Part shown: one piece after another, positions 21,777-32,187 of the stretch
Position numbering within the stretch: position 1 is the stretch's first letter
How the letters are laid out: every line of letters starts with the position of its first letter
Assembly: GCA_032433595.1 (NCBI GenBank)
Contig: JASWJB010000297.1
Coordinates: forward strand, 1 to 56,105
DNA: 56,105 bases
Origin: Conoideocrella luteorostrata
Taxonomy: Eukaryota; Ascomycota; Sordariomycetes; Hypocreales; Clavicipitaceae
Direction: 5' to 3'
Position numbers and translations under genes: made by a program
The notes under the pieces: generated by a model
What the model saw: the letters and a program-made list of their open reading frames with translations, nothing else
Told to the model about the DNA's origin: nothing
Database searches by the model: none

Positions 21777-24482
21777 ATGGAACACCTAGTCGTCCTGACG
21801 GGGGTCACCGGCTTTCTCGGAAAGGTGGTACTTGAGGAGCTGCTTCGATGTCGAGCCCGATTTCAGATTTCGCGAGTAGTCGTCTTGATAAGGGCTCAAT
21901 CATCCGAGGCAGCCCGACATAGGTTTGAAACGGAGGTTGCAGCATCTATTTGCTTCTCCGAGCTAGAGAAGAGGTGGACTGATCGTGTCGAGGTGGTGGC
22001 GAGCGACCTTTCTCGGCCAGCCTGTGGCATCCAAGAAGACATATACCATCAACTGTGCCAACGAGCAACACACTTTATACATTGTGCGGGATGCGTGGAA
22101 TTCGATGCAACTATTGAGAAAATCCTGGCAGACAACGTCACTAGCGCCTTAAATGCACTGAAACTTGCACAGGCGTGTACACGCCTTCAAAGATTTGTCC
22201 ATACATCAACGGCATACGTCCAACCCCACCAGTTCAACCCAATGCACGAGGTCCTAGGCTCTCTTCCACTACCAGCCCAGCAGCTATTCGATCGCTTGCT
22301 AGAAGGCGATTTGACTGCGTCAGATGCCCTTCATATGACGGGTCACCCCAATTTGTACCTCCTAGCAAAGTCTCTAGCAGAACATCTGCTTGTCCAGGCA
22401 GGAGGAGGGACACCAATGACAATCGTCCGACCTAGCATTATTTCAGTCAGTTGGCAGCATCCATTTCCCGGGTGGGTTGACAGTTTTGCTGCTATCACAG
22501 GCGTTGTTGCTGGCATAGGAACAGGTGTATTGAGGGTGTTGTCTTCAGACGCTGAAGTCATACTTGATGTTGTGCCCGTTGATAACGTTGCAATGTGCTT
22601 GATTCAAGAATCGTTTGCGTCATCGCGAATTGGAGATGGCCTGGATGAACCAAAAATTGTCCACGCCGTCTCAACGTTAAAAAAGGGATTTTCAGTAAAC
22701 TCAGCGCGAGCCATCATTATTGACTATTTCCGGCGAAACTATATTTCGCACAAGAAGCCCAGGCTTTACCTAACCGGATGTACGACGAGCCTTGAGTTCA
22801 GATTCCGCGACTTTATCCATCAACGGCTACCGCTGGCGTTATCAAGCATCGTAGCGAGGGCTTCAAATCGCAATGCTGTATTCCTTAAATATCTACGACG
22901 TGCAAGAAGAATTCAACAGAATACAAACCGCAATTTTCAATTCTTTGCCAACCGTGCATACGACTTCCGTCAGCGCAGACCAGTCCTTGGCACCGACTTC
23001 GCTCCTGCGGATTATATTACCCGAATCTGCCGTGGTGTTCACTTCTACCTGCTCAATAAAGACGTTACGAGGTCCACATTTTGCGGTGAGGGAGCTACAT
23101 CAGGGCAAGTAGGATTAGTTCGCACTGTAAAATGGGGCCTAAAGCAACCGGCAGGTGATTTGCCTGCCGTGATTGCCATGGTGATCCTCCGTCAACTGTT
23201 CGCCCTCATTTTTCGAAAAGTCACAGTGAATATGCAATCTTTTGCTGCTGCAACACAAGATATCGAAAAAGAAATGCGCATCGTCATTGTACCTACTCAT
23301 CGAAGTTACCTAGACGCCCCGTTGTGCTCCTATCTTTTCTTCACAAGGCCGGAGTTGGGACTCTGCCTCCCAAGAGTCATGGCAAGTCACGAGTTTGCCT
23401 CAATCCCAGTGATTGGATGGTTGTGTCGGAGATTTCGCACTATCTACGTTACTCGTGGCGCAGGGCGCGATCCAGGCTTAAACGCGCAACTAAATCAGCT
23501 GGCAGAAGATCACGGGAGTCTTATGTTCTTCATCGAAGGTCAACGAAGCCGTACGGGACAGGTTTCTCGCCCCAAAACGGGTGCTCTAAGGGGTTTGAAG
23601 GCTACATCAAGAGACTTCATCATTCTACCAGTGTCAATCACGTATGATTGTGTGCCTGAATACAAAACGCTCACAGGAGAGCTCGAAGGAAAATCTCGGC
23701 AGACGGCAACTTTCAATGGCTTGTGCAAATGGCTGATCATGGTGAAACGCGGACAAGTAGATCTAGGGTCCGCCCACATCACATGTGGAGATCCAATTAC
23801 GCTGAAAACTACCACTGACGTTGAGCAGCTCAGCCTCGAAATTGCGAGATCCTTGCAAGCCGGATCCGTTGCAACTGAACGACAGCTATACATGTTTATC
23901 CACGATAAGTGGCCGCTTGGAGACGGCCCAGACTTGGAATGGATCAAATCAGAGATTCAACAGAGAGGAGGAACGGTCTTTCTTGACGAAATAGACCAAT
24001 GTCAGTCTCCATCGGCCGACTCGTTTGATCAGTGCTCCAGAATGTGTTGGGATTACCTTTTTTTCAAAGATTTAAGAGCTTATCAGCCGAAAAATCCGGC
24101 ATTGATGCTCTATGTATCTCAACATGAATTCGGGCGATTGAACGATAGTTCTGCCACGCAGATCAAGTGTGCTGCACTAACCAAGCTTCTTAAAGCCCTC
24201 TTTAGCCCCATCTGTGACGACTTTATCCGAGCTGCAAGTGCCTTGAAGGCCAAATTACAGCCAGAACTGGCCGCCGGCATGGTGGCACAACAGATTCACT
24301 GCGGGCCAGGCTCAACCTATGCTGATGTTGCCTTGCTTGCATTCCTTCGTTCGAAGGGGGACGTTACCCTAGGCGCTGTGGATGATTTCATTCAACGCTC
24401 CGCTTGGAGAGACGATGCAGAGAATACAAGTCTTGAGAAAATGATGGTAGCAAGATCAAAGAGAGTAGGGAAGCAAAACTAG
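21777..24482 (+). CDS. Fusion of fatty acyl-CoA reductase and DHAP/glycerol-3-phosphate acyltransferase
   Basis: One intronless frame of 901 residues. Residues 1-400 are a fatty acyl-CoA reductase: NAD(P)-binding TGVTGFLG at 8-15, HCAGCVEFD, HTSTAYV, catalytic Tyr194 and Lys198 in YLLAK, and VRPSIISV. Residues about 500-650 are an acyltransferase: HRSYLD (HX4D) at about 508, FIEGQRSRTG at about 584 and LPVSITYD. HRSY rather than NHQS points to the GPAT/DHAPAT class instead of the lysophosphatidate class. The remaining 250 residues resemble the C-terminal tail of that class. The reductase half would make fatty alcohol and the acyltransferase half acyl-DHAP: the two substrates of the synthase encoded upstream. 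It ends GKQN, so no PTS1. Myxobacteria also use multidomain enzymes next to an alkyl-DHAP synthase for ether lipids, which is the parallel I would check first. Confidence 0.88.
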   Translation: MEHLVVLTGVTGFLGKVVLEELLRCRARFQISRVVVLIRAQSSEAARHRFETEVAASICFSELEKRWTDRVEVVASDLSRPACGIQEDIYHQLCQRATHFIHCAGCVEFDATIEKILADNVTSALNALKLAQACTRLQRFVHTSTAYVQPHQFNPMHEVLGSLPLPAQQLFDRLLEGDLTASDALHMTGHPNLYLLAKSLAEHLLVQAGGGTPMTIVRPSIISVSWQHPFPGWVDSFAAITGVVAGIGTGVLRVLSSDAEVILDVVPVDNVAMCLIQESFASSRIGDGLDEPKIVHAVSTLKKGFSVNSARAIIIDYFRRNYISHKKPRLYLTGCTTSLEFRFRDFIHQRLPLALSSIVARASNRNAVFLKYLRRARRIQQNTNRNFQFFANRAYDFRQRRPVLGTDFAPADYITRICRGVHFYLLNKDVTRSTFCGEGATSGQVGLVRTVKWGLKQPAGDLPAVIAMVILRQLFALIFRKVTVNMQSFAAATQDIEKEMRIVIVPTHRSYLDAPLCSYLFFTRPELGLCLPRVMASHEFASIPVIGWLCRRFRTIYVTRGAGRDPGLNAQLNQLAEDHGSLMFFIEGQRSRTGQVSRPKTGALRGLKATSRDFIILPVSITYDCVPEYKTLTGELEGKSRQTATFNGLCKWLIMVKRGQVDLGSAHITCGDPITLKTTTDVEQLSLEIARSLQAGSVATERQLYMFIHDKWPLGDGPDLEWIKSEIQQRGGTVFLDEIDQCQSPSADSFDQCSRMCWDYLFFKDLRAYQPKNPALMLYVSQHEFGRLNDSSATQIKCAALTKLLKALFSPICDDFIRAASALKAKLQPELAAGMVAQQIHCGPGSTYADVALLAFLRSKGDVTLGAVDDFIQRSAWRDDAENTSLEKMMVARSKRVGKQN

Positions 24483-26097
24483 GAACAGATGGAACATGAT
24501 TTGCAAATGGAATAAGTGCGTATGTGTTACAAAATGAGCAAGACAAGTCTTAGGATATTATCTTAGATTGCTGTGCAACCACTAGACTGCCTTCTGCGCC
24601 ATATTCATATGGCTTGGACATAGAGACGACAGACAAGAATATGAGACTCTGAGACAGGTGCCGAGACCCATAAGCCTAAATTTTCATCATTTTTCAATGG
24701 AGTTGACACGTCAACGCCGAATTGATTCCAACGACATAACTTGAAATACATCGAGTCCTCTGCTTCGATGTCGGGCCGAAGGCGTCGCAGTGTCTTCATC
24801 ATACGCATTGCAATAGGCTAAGCTTGAGTCCTTTAGTAAAAAATATAGTTCGCAAAACTGCCTACCCTGCTCAACTTTTCCCGATTTTACACCAATATTG
24901 GGTCAGGGTTATGCGATCAATGGCTAGTCTTAAAGCCACCTGATTTCGCAGTTAGATTCCACGTGTAAGTCATGGATCAGCTAAGTATAAGGAAAACCCT
25001 AAAGGGCAAAAAAAAAAGAACCCGACTTCCTCAGAAGGATGACACGAAATTTCTGATCTTAGCGCACACTGATACTCAAAGAAGTTCCCTTATCACTAAA
25101 GATCCGCTTTAGATCATTGAGAAAGTCCATACCTTGGATAAAGAGGAATCTACAAGATGCTTGCTTGGCCAAGAACCAAGGGAGACATCTGGCGGGCCTG
25201 TCCATTAAGGACCCGACTAGCTTCTTTATCACCAAGGCAGTAGCTGCTACTTACGTCGCTATTGATCTCGGTGCTGTTCGCAAAATGAACTAGCACCCGA
25301 TGGTCGTTCTTTGTTAGCCGGCGTGCCGGTTCTTGGGCAGCATAAATTAACATGCTTATGTTGTTGAGATCAGAGTGGCACCTTTGGAAATGACCGATGC
25401 CTCGTATTAGCTAGTATCGTACGATAAGTGGAAAGATGGCATGATGCAGCGGAACAGCGGCCTAGAGCCACTAAGTTCAAGGGAATGTTCCGGCTGCTGA
25501 AGGACTATATAGAAGGGTCACGATGCCCTTCAGAGGGCATCAACAAGTCAGATCACCACTATCAATATCTCTGCGTACGCTCTTCATCACTCAAATCCAT
25601 CTATTCCGGCTAATTACCACTGTTGCAAATTGCTCTCCTTCACCTACTTTTGAGGCACATAACGCAACATATGTCTCAAAAGAGGACGGATGTAACCTGC
25701 AAATCGTGACTCTGTAAGTTTGCTGCTTGCTACCCGTAACTTTGATCTAATGACTTATCCTGAACTTATACCCCTGGATTCCTATGCCAGCAACATTTTG
25801 CCCTATACGACGCCTACTGACCATTGGTTCGCCTCCTTCTATCGATGCCCTTCCATAACTCAGGGCCGTTGCTAAAAGAACTCGAAAACAATGGCAAGAT
25901 CAAATCACACAGGGGATAGAGGATTCTAGGCGTCCAGCATCCAGCCTTGTAATCTTGTTCCACACTGCATCTTTTATTTACCTTAGGATCTGTGACCGCC
26001 AAAAACATCAAGAACGATGTTAACAATACTATGTTAGGAATTTCGCCAAGCACCAAAAGAACCCCACAAGCAAGACACCATACGAACCGACCATAAC
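24483..26097. other. Intergenic, no gene seen
   Basis: No frame here resembles a known protein. There is an A-rich run at about 25009-25020. A TATA-like ACTATATAG near 25504 is followed by pyrimidine-rich sequence and could be an LTR or orphan promoter; no gene follows. Confidence 0.4.
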
Positions 26098-26290
26098 TGT
26101 TGGAATCCCTCGTCAAGCACAATAGGAAGCACGGAGCAGGTCACGTGGTCACCTTTTGGCCATGATATTTATACGACGATATCAGGACTTTCTCCCTGGC
26201 TTATCTCCTCTTCTTATATAGACACAGATTATTCAATATATTGCATTTTGAAGCATTGATCTAGACCACTGCACAAGACCCTCTGCAGCC
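26098..26290 (+). repeat. Solo LTR fragment, family C (related to A)
   Basis: It starts TGTTGGAATCCCTCGTCAAG like family A but then diverges: GGTCACGTGGTCACC, GATATTTATACGA and a TTGCATTTTGAAGCA segment. The same diverged segment appears in reverse at about 41925-42085. Confidence 0.65.
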
Positions 26291-26607
26291 CACAGAAATG
26301 TAATGGCTGCCGACCAAAACAAAGTTCAAAGGCACAATATCCGGCTTAAGCCCCACTCAATAAGAGTCAAACCATAAGGGCATAAATGAATATAGTTAAG
26401 CTGCGAGGAAATAGTACCTCCTATGCATACAAAACAGCAAAGATCAGATGCAACAAGAACCAATCGCCCCTGTCTTGGTGTGTGTCCGAGCGGCGACACA
26501 CAAACATGAACCAATAAAAGTCTCTCTCAATCTCACGCATAACCAGGCACCTTTGGAAATCAATTCCGCACTTCTAATTGAAATACCCGTGACCACTTGC
26601 AAACAAT

Positions 26608-27930
26608 TCAACGGCGCTTCCCTCTTCCGCCCTGGCTTGGACCAGCTGCTGGCTCCTGCTTTCGAGTTTTCTCGTGGACTCCGACAAGAAACTTTAGAGG
26701 ATAATCCTTCAAGTTCGAAAAATTAGTTTTCTCAAGAATTTTGGCGCTCCAGTCGAGATATCTCTTTCCGAATTCATACCACGCTTGCTGAATAAAGTTA
26801 TTACCACTGTTTGGTCGTGGACAATAGTGGTTGGTGTCAACGAACGCTTTAACTGCCTTTTCAACACCGTCCTGATTCATTGATATGTCGCTGCAGTCGT
26901 CGAAGTCAATCATCCACAGCGATGTGAGACGTTTCGCAAAATCGGCGCGGGAATGAGTTATTTTTTCGTAGTTGCTTGTCGGGCCAGTGTAACTGTTCAA
27001 TGTGTGTAGGTCCATACGCCCACGAACCTGTTGTTCCTGCATCGGTGAGCTTCCAAGAACGAACTCTACATCATTACCATCGATGCGAGTATGCCAATGC
27101 AGAACAGCCATAGCGTGTGCCATAGCATTGATCAACTCTGGCATGTCGAGGTCTAGGTCTTGCATTTGGTTGGCATGAAGCTTAAAATTGCGAAGAGAAA
27201 AGAAGTTGGAACCGCTGCCGTACTTGACACGCCCAAGATATGGGCGTACCAAGCAGTCTTTGTTTGCTTCATTCGTCTTAGCCATGCTCCTGCCTTGAGG
27301 AGGACAATATTTTTCGATGAGAGAATATCTAACAGGACGAGGAAGGGGGAAGATACGTTCCATACAGAGAACTTCTCGACGCTGCTTTGGAAACTGCGGA
27401 CTGAACGCGAAAAGATTGATATGATCGTCCCAGAAAGCTGTGGAGTTTGATGTCGCGTACCAGAAACACTCGGGAATTTCAACCTGCCCATCCACATAAG
27501 GCAAGGACTCGAAGCTAATTTTCACCCTCTGATGCATTTTGTAGTTGTTCCAGAGTTTAGAAGCATCGTTCGCCAGTGGAAGTTTGTAGACGAACACAGT
27601 TCTAGGGTGTTCGAAGACTTTACCAATGGAACCTGTCCCAATCTCTCTAAACATGGCAGAGGTGCCGGTAGCTTGTTGCTGACGCGCTGCGAAGGAAGAT
27701 GATGTTGATACAACGGACTTGATGGAGAGCATACGCTTGAGACATGCGTCATTACTCTCTGTGGAAGCTTCCTTCTCCAATTTATCCTCCAGAGCCAGGT
27801 TCGCAACCAATGCAACATCCAGTGAGAACGACCTGGACGACACGGTTGAGTCCGTTGCGTTGAGGAGACGGCGCTGGTTGGCATACAAGTTTGTTGTCTC
27901 AGGCTGGCCCTCAGCATTTGGTGTGTACAT
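26608..27930 (-). CDS. DUF3669-type kinase-like protein, second copy
   Basis: The open frame extends upstream to 28008, but the first ATG is at 27930, giving 440 residues. After a Ser/Thr-rich N-terminal stretch comes a glycine-rich loop (GTGSIGKVF), then VYKLP, a central region with VRPYLGR and FFSLRNFKLHANQ, HWHTRIDGNDVEFVLG, MIDFDDCSDI and FVDTNHYCPRP. This order matches the gene at 6090-7094, although the two are clearly divergent. The C-terminus is basic (GRGKRR). The function of the family is unknown; the loops look kinase-like. An upstream exon ending near 28000 is possible, because TTTTCAG there could be a 3' splice site. Confidence 0.75.
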   Translation of the reverse strand: MYTPNAEGQPETTNLYANQRRLLNATDSTVSSRSFSLDVALVANLALEDKLEKEASTESNDACLKRMLSIKSVVSTSSSFAARQQQATGTSAMFREIGTGSIGKVFEHPRTVFVYKLPLANDASKLWNNYKMHQRVKISFESLPYVDGQVEIPECFWYATSNSTAFWDDHINLFAFSPQFPKQRREVLCMERIFPLPRPVRYSLIEKYCPPQGRSMAKTNEANKDCLVRPYLGRVKYGSGSNFFSLRNFKLHANQMQDLDLDMPELINAMAHAMAVLHWHTRIDGNDVEFVLGSSPMQEQQVRGRMDLHTLNSYTGPTSNYEKITHSRADFAKRLTSLWMIDFDDCSDISMNQDGVEKAVKAFVDTNHYCPRPNSGNNFIQQAWYEFGKRYLDWSAKILEKTNFSNLKDYPLKFLVGVHEKTRKQEPAAGPSQGGRGKRR

Positions 27931-28399
27931 CTTGACTGTATTCGGTGATGATGGCGCTTGGTGACTAACTTTTTCGGCCCTGTTCACGAAACTGGACTGA
28001 AAATTCAAGAAAAAGCAGAAGAGTGAAGCAGAAGAGAGATTTGAAGAGGCTTTGAGCGTGATCGGTGGTGCTTCTGTCTGGTATGATTCACCCGTCCCTT
28101 CAGTTTTGTCTGGTATGATTCACCGCCCCTAACTTTTTGTCTAGTATGAGTCAGTCGAGGTATAGCAAAATGGACTGAAAAAAAAATGGTGGGGCAACGA
28201 GAATAGACAGAGTCTTTGAAAACATTATTTACTCTTAACCAAAGGCTTTTTATGTCTCTAATTTGTTAGCAGCTTTCCTCGCGACTTGATTGTTAACGGC
28301 CATCAAGGTGTTTATTCTTGATCCCAGCGGTATTGAGATTGATACTATGGTTAATACAGATCATGAACTAATCACTCCCCTCAATATGTCACGACAAAT

Positions 28400-28600
28400 T
28401 GTTGGAATACCTCGTCAAGCGTACGAGCAAAAGTCACGTGGTCACCCGAAGCCCTGTGCTTCTGTAAGGTTCTGGCGCGCGCAGCACGTAGGCCTTATAA
28501 ATAGGTGTAAGGTGCAGTGCAAGCAGTCGCCTGCATTGACGGATCTTTTTGGTCTATTGGGGTAACAAGCACACCTTGTTATCTTACAACTTCCTACACA
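28400..28600 (+). repeat. Truncated family A LTR carrying a nested family B LTR
   Basis: TGTTGGAATACCTCGTCAAG at 28400 runs to the CACCCGAAGCCCTGTGCTTC block known from the full-length A element, with an internal deletion, is interrupted at 28463 and continues after 28588 with ACTTCCTACA. Confidence 0.7.
28463..28588 (+). repeat. Solo LTR, family B, nested in family A
   Basis: TGTAAG at 28463 to CTTACA at 28588. Flanks GCTTC and ACTTC look like a target duplication with one change, matching the uninterrupted A sequence. TATAAATAG near 28497 marks the direction of transcription. Confidence 0.8.
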
Positions 28601-28925
28601 AATACCTTGAAATTTGCTGCTTTAATGAACAGTTTATTTAATAAATGGCGCGTTGAAGATATGACGGATCCTAAGACCGAAACTTACATAGGTTAAGGAA
28701 AAAGACACGTCGCTAATACTTACAAGGCCCGTGCGCTTTTTACATGTCTGTTTTCTGCCTTACGGTTGTAACCAACGTCGGGTAGGAAAGAGGAGGGATT
28801 ACCCAGTTTTCAGCGGAAGGCAGATTTATCGTAATACTGTTGGATAGCTGAGACCTTGAGGTTATGACCCGTTAGATATTTTCGGAGACTTCGAAAGGGC
28901 AGAAAGAATCAAGGTACAAGGCAGC

Positions 28926-28933
28926 TATAAAAG
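28926..28933 (+). promoter_or_regulatory. TATA box of the HET gene
   Basis: TATAAAAG, about 90 bases before the presumed original ATG at 29021, followed by a CATC-rich leader. A standard fungal core-promoter arrangement. Confidence 0.5.
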
Positions 28934-29020
28934 GAAGCATTTTGGAATTAGAAGTGTCAGAACAAAGAAACATCCATCACATCTTTCATCAACATACAAT
29001 CCATTCCTGTTGCCGACGAC

Positions 29021-32000
29021 ATGAACACCTAAATACTATTGCGTTGCGGGCATTCATGAGCAATTTGGCAACAGTGGCAACCAGCAAGAATAGAAGAATT
29101 TATTGATAACTTATGATGTTCCCCCGTACGCGATCCTCTCCCACACCTGGGGACCAGACGAGGTAGTCTTTGCGGACCTGACCAAGACCCCAGGTGACTG
29201 GCAGTGTAAAGATGGCTACCACAAGATTAAGTTTTGCGCTGATCAAGTGGGACGGCACGGGCTGCAATTCTTCTGGGTTGATACTTGCTGTATCGATAAA
29301 TCAGATAGCATCGAGCTTCAGACTGCGATTAATAGCATGTTCCGGTGGTATCGCGATGCAAAACGATGCTATGTGTACCTATCCGATGTCTCTGACGCTT
29401 CAGCCCCCGGTCAGCAGATAACGCCGTGGGATAATACTTTTCGACAGAGCAGATGGTTCACTCGTGGGTGGACGTTACAAGAGCTCATTGCCCCGAAAAC
29501 AGTTGATTTCTATTCAAAGCAATGGGCTTGGCTAGGTGATAAGCATTCATTAGAGCCTATAATACGCGATATTACAGGCATTCCCGCGAGTGCTCTGCAT
29601 GGTACACCCTTGTCTAATTTCCCTATCACAGAACGTGAGTCGTGGGTACATAACCGGCAGACTAAATATGAGGAGGACATGGCATACTCACTCCTTGGTA
29701 TATTTGACGTTCACATGGCGCTAATATACGGAGAGGGGCGAGAAAAAGCACAAAGACGGCTGCGGGAAGAGGTCCAGAAAGCTACAAAGGGTGAAGCTAA
29801 CCTACGCACTAATAGAAATAAGCTAAGAAACTAACAGTGCTAGGGTCAATTGATTTCTCTGTTATCTTTAGCTTGTCCGAAGTTCCCGAGAGTCAATATT
29901 TTATTGCACGAGAGAGGGAAATCGCAGAAGTGCGCAGAATGTTAAGCTCAGATGGGAGCCGTCGCGCCGTCACCATCCACGGCCTGGGGGGTATTGGCAA
30001 GACACAGCTTGCCATAGCATACTCAAAGCGATATCGAGATGAATATTCCGCTATATTTTGGTTTAATATTAAAGACGAGGCATCTATTCAACAGAGCTTT
30101 ACTAAAGTTGCGGGGCAGATTTTGCAACAACACCCTAATGCTAGTCGCCTTAGCGCGCTAAATCTACAGAAAGATCATCTACAGAAAGATCATCTACAGA
30201 AAGATCATGAACTGGTAGTAGAAGCTGTTAAGGCATGGTTTAACTTGCCAGGCAACACGAGGTGGCTTCTTATATACGACAACTACGATAACCCGAGATT
30301 AACTAGCTATATAAATGACACAGGAATCAACATTCATCGCTTTCTTCCTACGGCGCACCAAGGGTCAATTATTATCACGACACGACTATCACAAGTTAAC
30401 ATAGGATATTTAATTCGATTAAAAAAGCTTGAATCAACAGATGATAATCTCAAGATTCTATCGTTAACCTCTGGCCGAAATGGCCTGCAGGATGGTAAGG
30501 GTTTCGCAGATAATATAATATAAAGACATTACTAACTATTACTATAGATATAGATGCTAGGAATCTGGTAAAAAAGCTAGACGGGCTTCCTCTTGCGCTT
30601 GCCACAGCTGGGGCGTACTTAAGGCGTGTTGTCATAAGCTTAGCTGACTACATTCGCATTTACGAGAAATCATGGGCGAGACTTCATACGAACACTCGAA
30701 ACCTTGGTTCTTACGAAGATCGCACACTATGCACCACGTGGCAAGTCTCGTACCAACAAGTTCAGGAAAAAAATCCTCTTGCAGCTCATTTACTCCGATG
30801 GTGGGCATACTTTGACAACGAAGATATATGGCTTGAACTTCTTCAACCTAAAGATAAAAGTCTACCATGGATAGCTGACCTAGCTGATGAGTTAAACTTT
30901 AATAGCGCAATGGGCACATTGCATGATTATGGATTTGTCGAGTTACATACCTTCAATCCAGATCTAAAAAAACCAAGGGGTTATAGCATTCACAGCTGCT
31001 TACACTCTTGGACTATTCACGTATTAAATCAACAGTGCGATAGCTATCTTGGCAAGCTTGCAGCAGAATGCATTGCCTTACACGTTCCGTCAAGAGACGA
31101 CGCTCAGTTCTGGCTGCTTCAAAGGCGACTTCTGTCACATGCAATGATGTCTTGCGCCACAATTCAAGGTAGCGATGAAGACTTGGGTTGGGCATCTCAC
31201 AACCTAGGTTGCCTTTTCGCTGATCAGGGAAAACTACAAGAAGCCGAGGAGATGTACTTAAGAGCTCTTCGAGGGAACGAGAAGGCGTCATTAACACTCT
31301 CTATAGCTAATAACCTAGGTCTCCTTTATGCAGACCAAGGCAGGCTGCAAGAGGCTGAGGAGATGTACTTAAAAGCTCTTCGAGGGAACGAGAAGGCGTG
31401 GGGACCAGACCATACATCAACACTTAACACAGTTAATAACCTAGGTCTCCTTTATGCAGACCAAGGTAAGCTGCAAGAGGCCGAGGAGATGTACTTAAGA
31501 GCTCTTCAAGGGAAGGAGAAGGCATGGGGACCAGACCATACGTCAACACTTAACACAGTTAATAACCTAGGTCTCCTTTATGCAGACCAAGGTAAGCTGC
31601 AAGAGGCCGAGGAGATGTACGTAAGAGCTCTTCAGGGCAAGGAGAAGGCGTGGGGACTAGACCATACGTCAACACTTAACACAGTTAATAACCTAGGTCT
31701 CCTTTATAAAAATCAAGGCAAGCTGCAAGCGGCCGAGGAGATGTACTTAAGAGCCCTTCGAGGGAAGGAGTAGGCGTGGGGACTAGACCATACATTAACA
31801 GTTGACACGGTTAATAACATAGGGAGCCTTTATAAAACCCAAGGCAAGCTGCAAGAGGCCGAGGAGATGTACTTAAGAGCTCTTCGAGGGTACGAGAAGG
31901 TTATAGGGCCCCAAAACATCACGAGATACCGGCGAGCGATCAACACTGTGTGGGGTCTAGGGTCCTTGTTACGGAGTCAGGGCCATGCAGTTAAGGCCAG

Positions 32001-32187
32001 GAGATACTATCAACGCGCTCACAGTGAGCTTAAAGGACTGCTCGGACCATTAAATAAAGATGTCCAATCGCTACAAAAGACTCTGCTAGACCTGAGTCGT
32101 GCAATCGAGGTTAGGTCCGTTGGTGGAGATATATCTACGCCGACGCCAACGCCAAAGCCAACGCCAACACAAGCCAGGAAGAGATAA
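29021..32187 (+). pseudogene. HET/NB-ARC/TPR incompatibility-type NLR, disrupted
   Basis: A complete HET core is encoded from about 29112 to 29770: YAILSHTWG, FFWVDTCCIDK, RCYVYLSDV, SRWFTRGWTLQELIAP and DMAYSLLGIF. An intron near 29790-29880 leads to an NB-ARC domain with GLGGIGKTQ, RWLLIYDNYDNP and GSIIITTRL; a second intron (about 30496-30547) precedes GLPLALATAGA and a winged-helix region. Six or seven TPRs follow (31190-32010), 126-base units with high DNA identity. Problems: no usable start codon. ATG 29021 meets a stop after three codons, and the frame with LNT-IALRAF, the expected HET start, stops before YDVPPYAIL. An in-frame TAG at 31771-31773 cuts the fifth TPR; sister repeats have AAG. 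The reading continues intact to 32187, ending in a PTPTP-rich tail. The allele is probably inactive, or active only in shortened form. Confidence 0.75.
30164..30208 (+). repeat. 15-bp minisatellite, three copies, inside the NB-ARC coding region
   Basis: CTACAGAAAGATCAT occurs three times in a row and encodes LQKDH repeats. It lies between the Walker A and Walker B motifs in a loop where the related NLR at 9998 is shorter. It keeps the frame. Confidence 0.9.

Noticed and set aside
17075..24482. The bacterial-like cluster as contamination or an assembly chimera
   Set aside because: A fungal solo LTR with its target duplication sits inside it, and fungal genes flank it without a break.
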